Below, one piece after another: positions 16,307-25,647 of a stretch of 64,000 nucleotides of DNA. This DNA is from Actinomycetota bacterium. GTDB lineage: Bacteria > Actinomycetota > Actinomycetes > Actinomycetales > Microbacteriaceae. The notes beneath the pieces are model-generated. The model searched no databases. It was given only the letters and a program-made list of their open reading frames with translations, and had not been told where the DNA came from. The stretch spans positions 21,693 to 85,692 of the forward strand of contig WLIA01000001.1 of NCBI GenBank assembly GCA_009702455.1, given 5' to 3'. The translations under genes were made by a program, and so were the position numbers. How positions within the stretch are numbered: position 1 is the stretch's first letter; the number at the start of each line of letters is the position of its first letter.

Positions 16307-17647
16307 ATGTATCCATCTTTTCGAGTGTTACGCAAAAATTTTGAGGCACTTGTCAGCTCAAAATCACTTTCGGGTTACGATGTTTCAGGGCTATTGGAGA
16401 AGTTGCAGAGCACCCCTGACGATTACCAAAAACTTTTTCAGCTTGGGCAAGAGATAGAACAGCGCCCGCTAAGGGAATCCTGGAAGTACGTCGAACCTAA
16501 CGCTCTTGATTTGATTCTCCAGCAGAGTAGTTTCGTAAGTTCGGCGCCGGTTCCAGCTTTGTTGGCATCTGACGTTTTTCACCGGGCGAGGGCAGGTTTT
16601 CTGTCTTCTGTTGTGGGGTGCGTTTTAGGTAAGCCAGTTGAAGTTCATCTTGATTCAAAATCCCTCATCAACGCTTTGGAAAAGTCGAACCAGTTCCCAA
16701 TTCAGGGTTACATTTCAAAAACAATTGTGGAGAACGGCGGATTGGATTTCCTGCATAAAGACGCCCCGGTTTCGTTTGCAGAGAACCTCCGAAACGTTCC
16801 ACCAGATGATGACATCAACTACACCCTCGTCGGCCTTGTTCTTCTTGAAAAGTTCGGACCCGACTTCGCGCAATCCGATCTTGCAGCAATCTGGCGGGAT
16901 TCACTTCCGCTTGGATTTACCTGGGGGCCGGAAAGGCTTTTTCTGAGTCGCTACGCAATGGAGATGGGGCTCGACGACAATCCTCAAATTGAAGTAGCTG
17001 GTTTTGCAGACTCGCTTAATCCAGGTTCTGAACTTTGTGGCGCATTGATCCGATCGCATATCTATGGATATGCATCCCCCGGAGACCCACTTCAGGCGGC
17101 AAGCCTGGCCTGGCGGGATGCGACGATGACTCATAGGGGAAATGGTGTGTATGGATCAATGTATCTTGCCTCGGCAATAGCCATAGCCTTTGTTGAAAAG
17201 AACCCTGAGGCAATATTCCGCCGCGCTTTAGAGTTCATCCCTCAGAAGTCACGTTTACATGAGGCGATCGCATACGCTATCGACTCCGTCATGAATTCGC
17301 CAACTTGGGAATCTGCCTATGAGTTGATTCATGGGAGGTATGGAGACTTCGGTCATTGCAAAATTTTCCAGGAAATTGGAACAGTTGTTAACTCAGTTTG
17401 CTTCGCTGGCAGTATTTCAGAAGGGTTGAAAATTCAGTTATACCAAGGCAACGACACAGATAGTTTTGGTTCTGCAGCAGGTGCAATCCTTGGCGTTTAT
17501 TTCGGCGAAGGGAATTTGGAAGAGAGCTGGATCTCCCCCTTTCAGGACAAACTACATAGCGCGCTTGCGGGTTTTCATGATCTTTCCCTGGACTCCGTTG
17601 CCTGGAGAGTGGGAAAAGTGGCGACTCTAGGGCTTGATGTAGACTAA
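16307..17647 (+). CDS. ADP-ribosylglycohydrolase (ARH/DraG) family protein
   Basis: The 446-aa protein has the core ARH signatures: an early GCVLGKPVEVHL, the metal-binding acidic cluster PPDDDINYT, and the late Mg-binding motif GNDTDSFGSAAGAILG. These supply the dinuclear magnesium site that hydrolyses N- or O-glycosidic bonds to ribose. It is longer than DraG (about 300 aa), with an extra N-terminal helical part of about 95 residues. No secretion signal is seen, so it acts in the cytoplasm. ATG 16307 follows a TTG used by the track. Its position directly behind the permeases suggests that it hydrolyses the imported compound rather than reversing protein ADP-ribosylation. Confidence 0.85.
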   Translation: MYPSFRVLRKNFEALVSSKSLSGYDVSGLLEKLQSTPDDYQKLFQLGQEIEQRPLRESWKYVEPNALDLILQQSSFVSSAPVPALLASDVFHRARAGFLSSVVGCVLGKPVEVHLDSKSLINALEKSNQFPIQGYISKTIVENGGLDFLHKDAPVSFAENLRNVPPDDDINYTLVGLVLLEKFGPDFAQSDLAAIWRDSLPLGFTWGPERLFLSRYAMEMGLDDNPQIEVAGFADSLNPGSELCGALIRSHIYGYASPGDPLQAASLAWRDATMTHRGNGVYGSMYLASAIAIAFVEKNPEAIFRRALEFIPQKSRLHEAIAYAIDSVMNSPTWESAYELIHGRYGDFGHCKIFQEIGTVVNSVCFAGSISEGLKIQLYQGNDTDSFGSAAGAILGVYFGEGNLEESWISPFQDKLHSALAGFHDLSLDSVAWRVGKVATLGLDVD

Positions 17648-17695
17648 GCAACAAGACCTAACTGATTATCCAATTAGTTTCATAGAGGTGGGCAA

Positions 17696-18703
17696 TTGGT
17701 AAAGCGCGCAGACGTTGCTGCCTTGGCCGGAGTATCGCCGTCGGTAGTCAGCTACGTGCTAAACGGAGGCCCGCGTCACGTCTCAGAGCCCACTCGATTA
17801 AATGTACTTGCCGCGGTAAAACAGCTCGGCTACACGCCGAATGCTCTTGCTGCTGGCCTAAGGCGAGGGGCAACAAAGACAATCGGAATGATAATGCCCT
17901 CGCCGGTCAACCCTTATCTAGCTGAACTTGCTGATCAAATCGAAGAACAAGCAGCGGAACTCGGATATTCGATTCAAATTTCCATATCCCGCAATGATCG
18001 TGAACAGGATATCGGAAGCATTCGTGGGCTTCTTGATCGTCAGGTGGATGGATTGATAGTTCTGTCGACCTCCGCCTTCGAGTCTCTGCAAGCCCTAGGA
18101 AGAGACCAAGTTCCTATCGTGGTAATTGACCATATTTCCGAGCGGTCGAGAGTTTCGAGTGTTCACGTGAATAACGAACTCGAATCAAGGAAAGCGGTTC
18201 ACTATCTTCACCAGCTCGGTCACGAAACAATCGCATGCCTATCTGGTCCACAGGAAGTTCCAACCAGTGACGAGCGTATTTCCGGTTGGCGTTTAGCCCA
18301 GCAGGAATCTGGGTTTAGTGATTCTGATTCCCTCATTGTGAGAGCTCCCTATACGGCCCAGGGGGGCTGGGACGCAACGGCAGAACTTATTGATATGACG
18401 AATTTGAAACCCACCGCTGTTTTCGTTGCTTCGGATGCTCAGGCTCAAGGATTACTTGCTGCACTCTCGGAGAGGGGTATTTCAGTACCCTCCGAAATGT
18501 CAGTCATAAGCTTTGATGGCAGTGCTACCTCTCGCTTCACCTCTCCGCCCTTGACTGTAGTGATGCAGCCTGCTCAAGAAATTGTTGAGATTGCCCTAAA
18601 TGAGCTTCTTAGGAAGATTGCTGAGCCGAACTCCGAACCTGCGCACATTGTCATGAACTGTCAACTCATTGAACGAGCTAGCACGGCAGCACCTGCTAGA
18701 TAA
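17696..18703 (+). CDS. LacI-family transcriptional regulator
   Basis: The 335-aa repressor has a LacI HTH at the very N-terminus (VKRADVAALAGVSPSVVSYVLNGGPRHVSEPTRLNVLAAVKQLGYTPNALAAGL) and a periplasmic-binding-like effector domain (TKTIGMIMPSPVNPYLAELADQIE onward). The start is TTG 17696 with GAGGTGGG upstream, giving the usual LacI N-terminus. It follows the glycohydrolase by 48 nt. The likely operator is the CAACACGTGTTG palindrome between the kinase and binding-protein genes; inducer is unknown but should be the imported sugar or its product. Confidence 0.92.
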   Translation: MVKRADVAALAGVSPSVVSYVLNGGPRHVSEPTRLNVLAAVKQLGYTPNALAAGLRRGATKTIGMIMPSPVNPYLAELADQIEEQAAELGYSIQISISRNDREQDIGSIRGLLDRQVDGLIVLSTSAFESLQALGRDQVPIVVIDHISERSRVSSVHVNNELESRKAVHYLHQLGHETIACLSGPQEVPTSDERISGWRLAQQESGFSDSDSLIVRAPYTAQGGWDATAELIDMTNLKPTAVFVASDAQAQGLLAALSERGISVPSEMSVISFDGSATSRFTSPPLTVVMQPAQEIVEIALNELLRKIAEPNSEPAHIVMNCQLIERASTAAPAR

Positions 18704-19072
18704 GTTGGGTGATCAAAATCTGAGGCCTTCAGACTTTGGATCAACAATCGACTACATTTCGCAATTTAGGGTGTCCACGAACATGTCTCAACGGTCTTTG
18801 TTTCACTGCAGTTACGGCGCCTGAAATACACATTTCTATTCTGAACCGACCCGTTTCTGGCCTGGTTTGCAAATCCAGGCAACACAAAATCTTGGGAAAT
18901 CCGGAGAGCAACAGCAGATCAGGTTCGGCTATCCACATCGAAGCAAGCAAGTCGTCCAATACTTGAGCCGACACCAGTGCAAACCTAATAACCATTTGCA
19001 CACACACTTGCACAATCAAACAAAAACTCCCTCTCAGAAGTGCCTTCTCAGGCTCTAAATCAAGGGAGTTGC
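18704..19072. other. Non-coding stretch between lacI and tRNA-Ser
   Basis: I find no convincing gene here. Short ORFs on both strands lack start signals, and one runs antisense through the tRNA. Visible structure is limited to a short TCTGA/TCAGA stem just after lacI, a GCCTGG-N9-CCAGGC hairpin (18860-18880), and the tRNA-Ser terminator at its right end. It may hold remnants of the right junction of the accessory block. Confidence 0.5.
19017..19070 (-). terminator. Terminator of tRNA-Ser
   Basis: On the minus strand, AACTCCCT pairs with AGGGAGTT around an inner AGAAG-GCA-CTTCT hairpin and is followed by TTTTGTTTG. It begins 2 nt after the CCA end of tRNA-Ser. Confidence 0.7.
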
Positions 19073-19160
19073 TGGCGGAGAATGGGGGATTCGAACCCCC
19101 GAGGGCTTGCACCCAACGCGCTTTCCAAGCGCGCGCCATAGGCCACTAGGCGAATTCTCC
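19073..19160 (-). tRNA. tRNA-Ser (anticodon GGA)
   Basis: The minus strand folds as a class II tRNA. Acceptor arms are GGAGAAT/ATTCTCC with an encoded CCA. The anticodon loop TTGGAAA sits between GCGCGC-type stems, there is a long variable arm, and the T-arm is CGGGGGTTCGAATCCCCC. The GGA anticodon reads UCC serine codons. A possible -10 TAGACT lies about 30 nt upstream on the minus strand. The 3' end faces the accessory block, the usual side for tRNA-associated integration, but no duplicated 3' end was found near 9.8 kb. Confidence 0.95.
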
Positions 19161-19253
19161 TGGGTTGTGATCGACTTGCGATAACCGCACAAGTCTAACG
19201 GTGCACTCATCCTCGCCGGTTAGCGGTTGCTTTCAGTGGGTAGGGTGATAGGC

Positions 19254-20543
19254 ATGAATCCACGCTGGCGCATCGCAGCTGCTATCACAGCGGCAATTTT
19301 TCTGTTTGGTGTCGTAACTCCTTCGGTTCAGGCAGCAACTGTCAAAGCCGGAGGCTCATGCACAACAGTTGGGAAAGCGACAAAAGTTGGAACTAAAACT
19401 TATGTCTGCACCAAAGTGGGCAAGACCAAGGTTTGGAAATTAAAAGCGACTCCTGTTGCTAAACCAACGCCAACCCCTGCCAGTTTCTCGAAGTGCATGT
19501 TGCCGGTAGCCGACGGCCGGGGAGATGTAGCTCTCGGCCTACCTCGAATCTCGGCTAGAGGCAAATCGGTGGGCGATGTTCACGCGACGGTAATTTTTGT
19601 TGACTTTCCTGACATGACAATGAGGCCCACCCCAGAGGCAGCTCTCGGCCTGGTTAGCCCTAGAGCCACAGAGATTTTCAAAGAGATTTCTTACGGACGA
19701 TTGAATTACATGATTGAGCCAAATCTGAATTGGTTCATGATGAGCAAACCGTCGACAGCATATTCATATTCGACATTTCGATCACACCAGGATTTCGTCA
19801 AAGAAGTAATTTCGCTTGCAGACCCAACAACAGACTTTTCGAAAACTGACAGTCTGATTGTGATTACTAACCCACTTCAACGCGCACTCTCATTTGGACC
19901 AGCGATGACATTCCCGGCATCTGAGGGATTCATTGCAGATGGCAGGCTCATCAATAACGGCACGACAAGCGGCAGCGACATTAGTTATTGGGGCGCTGCC
20001 TGGTTGAATCATGAGATTGGCCACTCATTTGGATTGGCCGACTTGTATGCATACGGCGTAGCGGCCGACCAAACCTTTAAATTCACAGGTGAATTTAGCC
20101 TCATGGGCTTGAGCGATGAACGCAGTCGAGCGCCGGGATTCCTGGCTTGGGAGCGGTTCGTTATTGGATGGCTCGATCAGAGTCAGCTCGTCTGTGCTCC
20201 GAGCGGAGTGGGAACCTATAGCCTCTCGCCGGTTGCAACAGCTGGCGGCACCAAGGCTGTGGTTATTCCAACCGGCGCAACCACAGCCCTGATTGTTGAG
20301 TCGCGAAAGCCCATTGGCATAGACGGCAAGTTGTCTAAGTCAGGTTTGCTCGTCTACAGGGTCGACACTTCCATCCAGTCGGGTCGAGGTGTGGTTCAGG
20401 TTCTCTCGAACACTTCCTTGGCGGCCGATCCTCGTTACTTGAAGGCACCTTTGGCGGTTGGCGAGAGCCTAACTGTCGGCGGCTACACCTTTACCAACAA
20501 GTCGAGCAGCCCTGACGTCGATGTTCTAGTGGTCTCACGCTAG
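19254..20543 (+). CDS. Secreted M6-like (immune inhibitor A-type) metalloprotease
   Basis: The product is 429 aa from ATG 19254; the track begins 27 nt earlier at a TTG. It has a Sec signal peptide (WRIAAAITAAIFLFGVVTPSVQA). A short cysteine-containing module follows (GGSCTTVGKATKVGTKTYVC), of a kind frequent in secreted actinobacterial proteins, then a Pro-Thr linker. The protease domain has the zinc motif HEIGHSFGLADLY (about residues 255-267) and the downstream Met-turn-like LMGLSDERSRAPGFLAWER. It would act outside the cell on proteins or peptides. Classification as M6 rather than another metzincin-like group rests on motif context. Confidence 0.8.
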   Translation: MNPRWRIAAAITAAIFLFGVVTPSVQAATVKAGGSCTTVGKATKVGTKTYVCTKVGKTKVWKLKATPVAKPTPTPASFSKCMLPVADGRGDVALGLPRISARGKSVGDVHATVIFVDFPDMTMRPTPEAALGLVSPRATEIFKEISYGRLNYMIEPNLNWFMMSKPSTAYSYSTFRSHQDFVKEVISLADPTTDFSKTDSLIVITNPLQRALSFGPAMTFPASEGFIADGRLINNGTTSGSDISYWGAAWLNHEIGHSFGLADLYAYGVAADQTFKFTGEFSLMGLSDERSRAPGFLAWERFVIGWLDQSQLVCAPSGVGTYSLSPVATAGGTKAVVIPTGATTALIVESRKPIGIDGKLSKSGLLVYRVDTSIQSGRGVVQVLSNTSLAADPRYLKAPLAVGESLTVGGYTFTNKSSSPDVDVLVVSR

Positions 20544-20547
20544 GTAA

Positions 20548-20553
20548 ACTTGA
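20548..20553 (+). promoter_or_regulatory. -10 element of the SRP RNA gene
   Basis: TAAACT within AGGTAAACTT is 7 nt before the expected RNA start. The same decamer AGGTAAACTT occurs about 25 nt upstream of tRNA-Thr (41819-41828), suggesting a shared stable-RNA promoter type. Confidence 0.55.
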
Positions 20554-20560
20554 CCTTGGA

Positions 20561-20648
20561 CTCCCCGTGCGGCGTCACCTCGGCTAACTCCCCCAGGGCA
20601 GAAATGCAGCAAGGGTAACTGGGCTCTGACGGGTGTGCGGGGAGTTCT
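20561..20648 (+). ncRNA. ffs: Signal recognition particle RNA, small bacterial type
   Basis: The ends pair as a long hairpin (ACTCCCCG at the 5' side with CGGGGAGT at the 3' side). The tip has the Ffh-binding domain: CAGGGCAGAAATGCAGCAAGGG, with the purine-rich asymmetric loops of 4.5S-type RNA. It sits directly upstream of dnaX, its usual place in many actinobacteria. The RNA binds Ffh to target nascent membrane proteins. Confidence 0.9.
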
Positions 20649-20683
20649 TCAGCACTGTCAGCAGAGAGGGTTAGGCTCAACGA

Positions 20684-22525
20684 ATGGTTACCGCCCTTTA
20701 TCGCCGCTATCGCCCAGAGGCGTTTGCCGAGCTAATCGGCCAGGCCCAGGTGACCACACCTCTTATGACGGCACTTCGCAACGATCGAGTGAACCACGCC
20801 TACCTGTTTTCAGGCCCGCGCGGTTGTGGCAAGACCACCTCGGCACGCATCCTCGCGCGTTGTTTGAACTGCGCAGAGGGGCCAACCGACACCCCTTGTG
20901 GCAAGTGCCCGAGTTGCATCGAACTTTCGCGCGATGGCAGCGGCTCGCTCGATGTCGTTGAGATTGACGCCGCGAGTCACAACGGTGTCGATGATGCCCG
21001 CGACCTTCGTGAGCGTGCAGCGTTTGCCCCGGCTCGCGATCGCTACAAAATTTTCATCTTGGATGAAGCACACATGGTCACACCGCAGGGCTTCAACGCG
21101 CTACTCAAGATTGTCGAAGAGCCACCTGCTCACGTGAAGTTCATCTTCGCAACTACCGAGCCAGACAAAGTTATTTCAACTATTCGTTCGCGCACGCACC
21201 ACTATCCGTTCAGGTTGGTGCCACCTGCGCAGATGCACGAATACCTCGAGTCACTGTGCAAAGAAGAAGACGTAACTGTTGAGCCAGGTGTTATTGCTTT
21301 GGTTGTGCGCGCCGGTGGCGGTTCGGTTCGTGACTCGCTTTCGCTACTCGATCAACTCATGGCCGGCAGCGACGACCGCAAGGTTAGCTATGACCGCGCG
21401 GTTGCCTTGCTCGGTTTCACTCACGGCACCCTGCTCGATTCGGTAATCGATGCGTTTGCCGCAAAGAATTCAGCCGCCGTATTTGCCAGTGTTGACTCGG
21501 TTATTCAAACCGGACAAGACCCGAGACGTTTTGTCGAGGACCTGCTCGAGCGACTTCGCGATTTGATTGTCGTGCTTGCCGTTGGCAACAACGCTGGTTC
21601 TGTGCTGCGCGGCGTTCCAAACGACGAAATCGAGAAGCTCACCACTCAGGCATTCGCTTTCGGAATGTCTTCGCTAACCCACGCCTCAGAGGTCGTCAGC
21701 GAAACCCTCAACTCAATGTCTGGGGCAACCAGCCCGAAGCTACAACTCGAGCTCATGTGTGCCAGGGTTCTGGTTCCGGCAGCCTCAGACTCAGAGGCCG
21801 GCAGCCTTGCCCGTCTCGACCGACTAGAGCGCCGCATCGGCGTCTCAGGCGCGCCAGAACAAGCCTCTAGCCCAGTTGCTGCCTCACAGTCCGCCGCTTC
21901 GAAGCCAGCATCTGCGCCGGCTACCTCCGCGCCAACCGAGGCGATTGTGGTCGAGGGTCTAAGCGAACTCACCACACAGAGCTTCAAAGATTCTTGGGCC
22001 GACATTCTCTCTGTTGTAAACAAAGAGTCGAAAGCCGCCTGGATGGTTGCTTTCGCCCTTCAGGTAATCGACTTCGACGCAAGCACGACCATTCTGACAC
22101 TCAAGTTTCCGAACGAACGCGATCTTGAAACATTCAAGACCTCTGGCAACTCAACCGATGTTTTGCGTCGAGCCATCAACTCTGTCTTGGGTGTGACGGT
22201 TAAGTTCAAGCCTCAGTTTGGCCCACCTGCAACTGCTCCGATCGCTGTTGTTGCAGAAGCACCTTCAGCTGAGCCGTCAACTCCTGTCGAAATAACTGCC
22301 GCAACAACCGAACCGGCAGCCAGCGCAGATGCCGAAGACGACGCGGTTGCGTTGCTCGAAGAAGAAGCAGCTGCAGTCGAGAGTGCACCGGCACCAGTTG
22401 TTGAAAAGCCGAAAGCTAAGTCACGCAACTCAAAGCTCGTTGACGAAGAGTCTCGCTATGGTGAGTCGCTGCTTCGCGAGATGCTCGGTGCCGAACCTGT
22501 CGATGACAAAAAGAACGGCCGCTGA
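20684..22525 (+). CDS. dnaX: DNA polymerase III subunits gamma and tau
   Basis: The 613-aa clamp-loader ATPase has Walker [10 protein letters not shown] (residues about 43-51), four zinc-binding cysteines in [19 protein letters not shown], Walker B ILDEAHM and the sensor region [21 protein letters not shown] with the SRC-like motif. The C-terminal half after about residue 390 is Ala/Pro/Glu-rich linker, a conserved tau-like domain and an acidic tail. No slippery A-run for a programmed gamma frameshift is evident. The stop overlaps the recR start (TGATG), so both are co-expressed. Confidence 0.97.
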   Translation: MVTALYRRYRPEAFAELIGQAQVTTPLMTALRNDRVNHAYLFSGPRGCGKTTSARILARCLNCAEGPTDTPCGKCPSCIELSRDGSGSLDVVEIDAASHNGVDDARDLRERAAFAPARDRYKIFILDEAHMVTPQGFNALLKIVEEPPAHVKFIFATTEPDKVISTIRSRTHHYPFRLVPPAQMHEYLESLCKEEDVTVEPGVIALVVRAGGGSVRDSLSLLDQLMAGSDDRKVSYDRAVALLGFTHGTLLDSVIDAFAAKNSAAVFASVDSVIQTGQDPRRFVEDLLERLRDLIVVLAVGNNAGSVLRGVPNDEIEKLTTQAFAFGMSSLTHASEVVSETLNSMSGATSPKLQLELMCARVLVPAASDSEAGSLARLDRLERRIGVSGAPEQASSPVAASQSAASKPASAPATSAPTEAIVVEGLSELTTQSFKDSWADILSVVNKESKAAWMVAFALQVIDFDASTTILTLKFPNERDLETFKTSGNSTDVLRRAINSVLGVTVKFKPQFGPPATAPIAVVAEAPSAEPSTPVEITAATTEPAASADAEDDAVALLEEEAAAVESAPAPVVEKPKAKSRNSKLVDEESRYGESLLREMLGAEPVDDKKNGR

Positions 22526-23118
22526 TGTATGAGGGTGTAGTTCAAGAACTAATCGACGAACTAAGTCGACTGCCAGGTGTTGGCCCAAAGTCTGCCCAGC
22601 GCATCGCCTTCTATCTTTTGCAGACAGATGACGATCAGGCAATCAAGCTTTCAAACGTTTTGCGCGAAGTCAAAGAGCGTGTTCGCTTCTGTGAAGTCTG
22701 CGGCAACGTTAGTGAAGAAGAGCGTTGCAACATCTGCCGCGATGCTCGCCGCAACCAGACCATGATTTGTGTCGTCGAAGAAAGCAAAGACGTTCAGGCA
22801 ATTGAGCGCACACGCGAATACCGTGGCCTCTATCACGTGCTCGGTGGGGCAATCAGCCCAATCGAAGGAATCGGCCCAGATCAGCTGCGAATCAAAGAGC
22901 TATTGACCCGTCTTTCAAACGCACAGGTTGTCGAAGTCATTATCGCCACAGACCCAAACATGGAGGGCGAGGCAACGGCAACCTACATCGCCCGCATGCT
23001 CGCTCCGCTTGGCATCAACGTGACCCGCTTGGCTTCTGGCCTGCCGGTTGGTGGCGACCTCGAGTATGCCGACGAGGTAACCCTTGGGCGTGCCTTCGCG
23101 GGTCGCCGTCAGGCTTAG
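22525..23118 (+). CDS. recR: Recombination mediator protein RecR
   Basis: The 197-aa protein acts with RecO (and RecF) to load RecA at gaps. It shows the N-terminal helix-hairpin-helix [17 protein letters not shown], the zinc finger [16 protein letters not shown], and a Toprim domain ([14 protein letters not shown] and [15 protein letters not shown]). The end [14 protein letters not shown] is typical. It is coupled to dnaX by the 1-nt overlap, a conserved arrangement. Confidence 0.97.
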   Translation: MYEGVVQELIDELSRLPGVGPKSAQRIAFYLLQTDDDQAIKLSNVLREVKERVRFCEVCGNVSEEERCNICRDARRNQTMICVVEESKDVQAIERTREYRGLYHVLGGAISPIEGIGPDQLRIKELLTRLSNAQVVEVIIATDPNMEGEATATYIARMLAPLGINVTRLASGLPVGGDLEYADEVTLGRAFAGRRQA

Positions 23119-23132
23119 GCTCTGCGCACACG

Positions 23133-23157
23133 CGCGAAGCGATAACTTCGCTTCGCG
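23133..23157 (+). terminator. GC-rich hairpin after recR
   Basis: CGCGAAGCG and CGCTTCGCG form a perfect 9-bp stem with loop ATAACTT, 14 nt after the recR stop. No U-run follows. Its right arm begins a degenerate second copy of the recR 3' end (TTCGCGGGCCGCCGCCAAGC against TTCGCGGGTCGCCGTCAGGC). Confidence 0.5.
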
Positions 23158-23277
23158 GGCCGCCGCCAAGCCTAAAGGTTTAGGTAGCCCCACAGCCGCG
23201 AACCAAACTAAACTTGGGGTTTGAGGCAATGACCGCCGCAAAAACCCCTTGTTTCCCCTAATTTTCGGGAGTGTGCG

Positions 23278-24561
23278 TTGGCCCTAATCGTGCAGAAGTT
23301 CGGTGGCTCGTCGGTTGGCGATGCCGCGAAAATCAAGCACGTCGCGAAACGCGTAATCGAAACCCAGCGAGCAGGCAACCAGGTTGTCGTAGTCGTCTCT
23401 GCCATGGGTGACACCACCGATGAACTCATCGATCTAGCTCAGTCGGTTTCGGCCAACCCATACGACGCTGCCCGCGAAATGGACATGCTGCTCACCTCGG
23501 GCGAGCGCATCTCTATGGCACTTCTCGCCATCGCAATCAATGCTCAGGGCGCAAACTCACGTTCTTTCACCGGTTCGCAGGCCGGAATCATGACCAGCGC
23601 AAAACACGGTGACGCACGAATTAGCGAAGTCACGCCAGTGCGCATTCGAGAGGCACTCGATGCGGGCGACATCGCAATCGTCGCTGGCTTTCAGGGCTTC
23701 AACAAAGATTCGAAAGACATCACCACGCTTGGCCGCGGCGGCTCAGACACCACAGCCGTTGCGCTGGCAGCAGCGCTCGACGCCGATGTTTGTGAAATTT
23801 ACTCGGATGTCGACGGCGTTTACACCGCAGACCCGCGCGTGATTCCGCAGGCTCACAAGCTAGACCAAATTGATATCGAATCAATGCTCGAGTTGGCTGC
23901 CGCCGGAGCGAAGATTTTGCACATCCGTGCGGTTGAATATGCTCGTCGTCACAACGTTGATCTGCGTGTGCGTTCAACGTTTAGCAAAGATCCGGGAACC
24001 ATCGTCTACTCAACAAAACCAGAGGGAAGCAAAATGGAAGAGCCAATCGTTTCAGGCATCGCCACCGACAAGGGTCAGGCCAAAATCACCGTCATCGGAA
24101 TTCCCGACGTTCCTGGTAAGGCCGCCGAAGTGTTTCGCGTGGTTGCAGAAGCCGACTCAAACATCGACATGATTGTTCAGAACAACCCAACCGGTGTCGA
24201 CGTAACCGACCGCGTTGCCGACATCTCATTCACGCTGCCGCTCGGTGATCTCGGTCGCGTTGCAGGTGCACTCGAGGCCGCAAAGGCCACACTCGGCTAT
24301 CGCGACTTAGAGCAGGATGCCGACATCGGCAAGCTGTCTGTCGTTGGTGCGGGCATGCGCACTCACTCTGGCGTTTCATCGACACTTTTCGCCGCGCTGG
24401 CCAAGGCCGGAATCAACATCGAGATGATCTCGACATCAGAGATTCGCATTTCGGTTGTGACCAGCTCGAAGCAGCTAGACGATGCTGCCCGTGCCGTGCA
24501 CACCGCCTTCGGTCTCGACAGCGACGAAGAGGCCACTGTTTACGCCGGAACCGGACGCTAG
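23278..24561 (+). CDS. lysC: Aspartate kinase
   Basis: The 427-aa enzyme catalyses the first step of the aspartate pathway to lysine, threonine and methionine. The N-terminal motif VQKFGGSSVGD, the GRGGSDTTAVALAAAL segment and DVDGVYTADPR define the kinase. Two ACT domains in the last 160 residues (TVIGIPDVPGKAAEVF and SVVGAGMRTHSGVSSTLF) give lysine/threonine feedback control. The start is TTG 23278 with GGGAG upstream. In related actinobacteria an internal start produces a separate regulatory subunit; GTG/ATG candidates exist but I cannot prove use. asd follows 9 nt later. Confidence 0.97.
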   Translation: MALIVQKFGGSSVGDAAKIKHVAKRVIETQRAGNQVVVVVSAMGDTTDELIDLAQSVSANPYDAAREMDMLLTSGERISMALLAIAINAQGANSRSFTGSQAGIMTSAKHGDARISEVTPVRIREALDAGDIAIVAGFQGFNKDSKDITTLGRGGSDTTAVALAAALDADVCEIYSDVDGVYTADPRVIPQAHKLDQIDIESMLELAAAGAKILHIRAVEYARRHNVDLRVRSTFSKDPGTIVYSTKPEGSKMEEPIVSGIATDKGQAKITVIGIPDVPGKAAEVFRVVAEADSNIDMIVQNNPTGVDVTDRVADISFTLPLGDLGRVAGALEAAKATLGYRDLEQDADIGKLSVVGAGMRTHSGVSSTLFAALAKAGINIEMISTSEIRISVVTSSKQLDDAARAVHTAFGLDSDEEATVYAGTGR

Positions 24562-24570
24562 GAGACCACT

Positions 24571-25638
24571 GTGAGCCGCAAACCAAACCTTGCCCTCGTC
24601 GGTGCAACCGGTGCCGTTGGCACCGTGATGATCGACATCATCAACAACCGCGAGAACATCTGGGGAGAGATTCGCCTAATAGCGAGTGCTCGTTCGGCTG
24701 GCAAGAAGATTAGGGTTCACGGCGAAGACCTAACAGTTGTTGCTCTCGCCCCCGAGGCATTTGATGGCATCGACATTGCGATGTTCGATGTGCCAGACGA
24801 GGTTTCAGAAGTTTGGGCACCGATTGCCGCTCAGCGCGGAGCGATTGCGATCGACAACTCTGGTGCTTTCAGAATGAACGACCTGGTGCCGCTTGTGGTT
24901 CCAGAGGTTAACCCAGAGCAGGCCAAGAATCGCCCGCTCGGCATAATCTCAAACCCAAACTGCACAACCTTGACGATGATGGCCGCACTCGGTGCGTTGC
25001 ACGATAAGTGGACGCTCAAGGAACTCGTTGTCTCGAGCTACCAGGCTGTCTCTGGTGCCGGTGCTGCTGGCATCGATGAACTGGCAGCCGAACTGGCTGT
25101 CGTTGGTGGCAACGCGACGCTTGGAAGTCAAAGCGATGATGTTCGCGCAGCTCTCGCTGCTACCGGCAACGATTTGAGCAATTCGCTTTGGGCTCACCCA
25201 ATTGCTCTAAACGTTATTCCATTTGCAGGCTCACTCAAGGATGGTGGCCACTCAAGCGAAGAGCTAAAGGTTCGCAACGAGTCGCGCAAAATTCTGGGCA
25301 TCAAAGATCTAAAGGTTGCCGCAAGTTGCGTTCGCGTTCCGGTTCAGGTTTCACACTCGCTAACCGTGCACGCAACCTTCGCCGAATCACTAACCGCAGA
25401 CGAGGTGCGCAACTTGCTCGAGCAGCAGCCGAGTATCCGTGTGCTTGATGACCCTGCCAATGGTGTCTACCCGACACCGAGTCATGTTGCCGGTCAAGAC
25501 CCGACCTTTGTTGGTCGCATTCGCCAGTCACTCGACTTCGACAAGAGCATTGAGTTGTTTGTCGTTGGCGACAACCTGCGCAAGGGCGCAGCGCTAAACA
25601 CCTACGAAATTGCCGAGCTAGTAGCAAAAGAGTTCTAG
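24571..25638 (+). CDS. asd: Aspartate-semialdehyde dehydrogenase
   Basis: The 355-aa enzyme reduces aspartyl phosphate, the LysC product, to the semialdehyde with NADPH. It has the N-terminal Rossmann motif [11 protein letters not shown] and the catalytic cysteine in [11 protein letters not shown] (about residue 130). The substrate-binding [13 protein letters not shown] and a His/Arg-containing [18 protein letters not shown] follow. The start is GTG 24571, AGGAG lying directly behind the lysC stop. lysC-asd is a standard actinobacterial operon. Confidence 0.97.
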   Translation: MSRKPNLALVGATGAVGTVMIDIINNRENIWGEIRLIASARSAGKKIRVHGEDLTVVALAPEAFDGIDIAMFDVPDEVSEVWAPIAAQRGAIAIDNSGAFRMNDLVPLVVPEVNPEQAKNRPLGIISNPNCTTLTMMAALGALHDKWTLKELVVSSYQAVSGAGAAGIDELAAELAVVGGNATLGSQSDDVRAALAATGNDLSNSLWAHPIALNVIPFAGSLKDGGHSSEELKVRNESRKILGIKDLKVAASCVRVPVQVSHSLTVHATFAESLTADEVRNLLEQQPSIRVLDDPANGVYPTPSHVAGQDPTFVGRIRQSLDFDKSIELFVVGDNLRKGAALNTYEIAELVAKEF

Positions 25639-25647
25639 TCTGTTCTT

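Noticed and set aside
17670-17699. CCAATT/AATTGG inverted repeat at the lacI start as an operator
   Set aside because: The arms are short, AT-rich and 18 nt apart and do not resemble the CAACACGTGTTG palindrome; chance is likely.
18741-19139. 132-aa minus-strand ORF between lacI and tRNA-Ser
   Set aside because: It runs through the tRNA gene and its terminator, so its protein-like start is only the translated tRNA; no ribosome site.
9840-19160. tRNA-Ser as an integration site with flanking direct repeats and an integrase
   Set aside because: I looked for the tRNA 3' end (GGATTCGAACCCCC) near the left breakpoint and for an integrase gene and found neither. The island idea stands only on gene content and the broken ccdA.
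20684-22525. Programmed frameshift in dnaX giving a separate gamma subunit
   Set aside because: No A-rich slippery heptamer with a following hairpin was seen in the central part of the gene.
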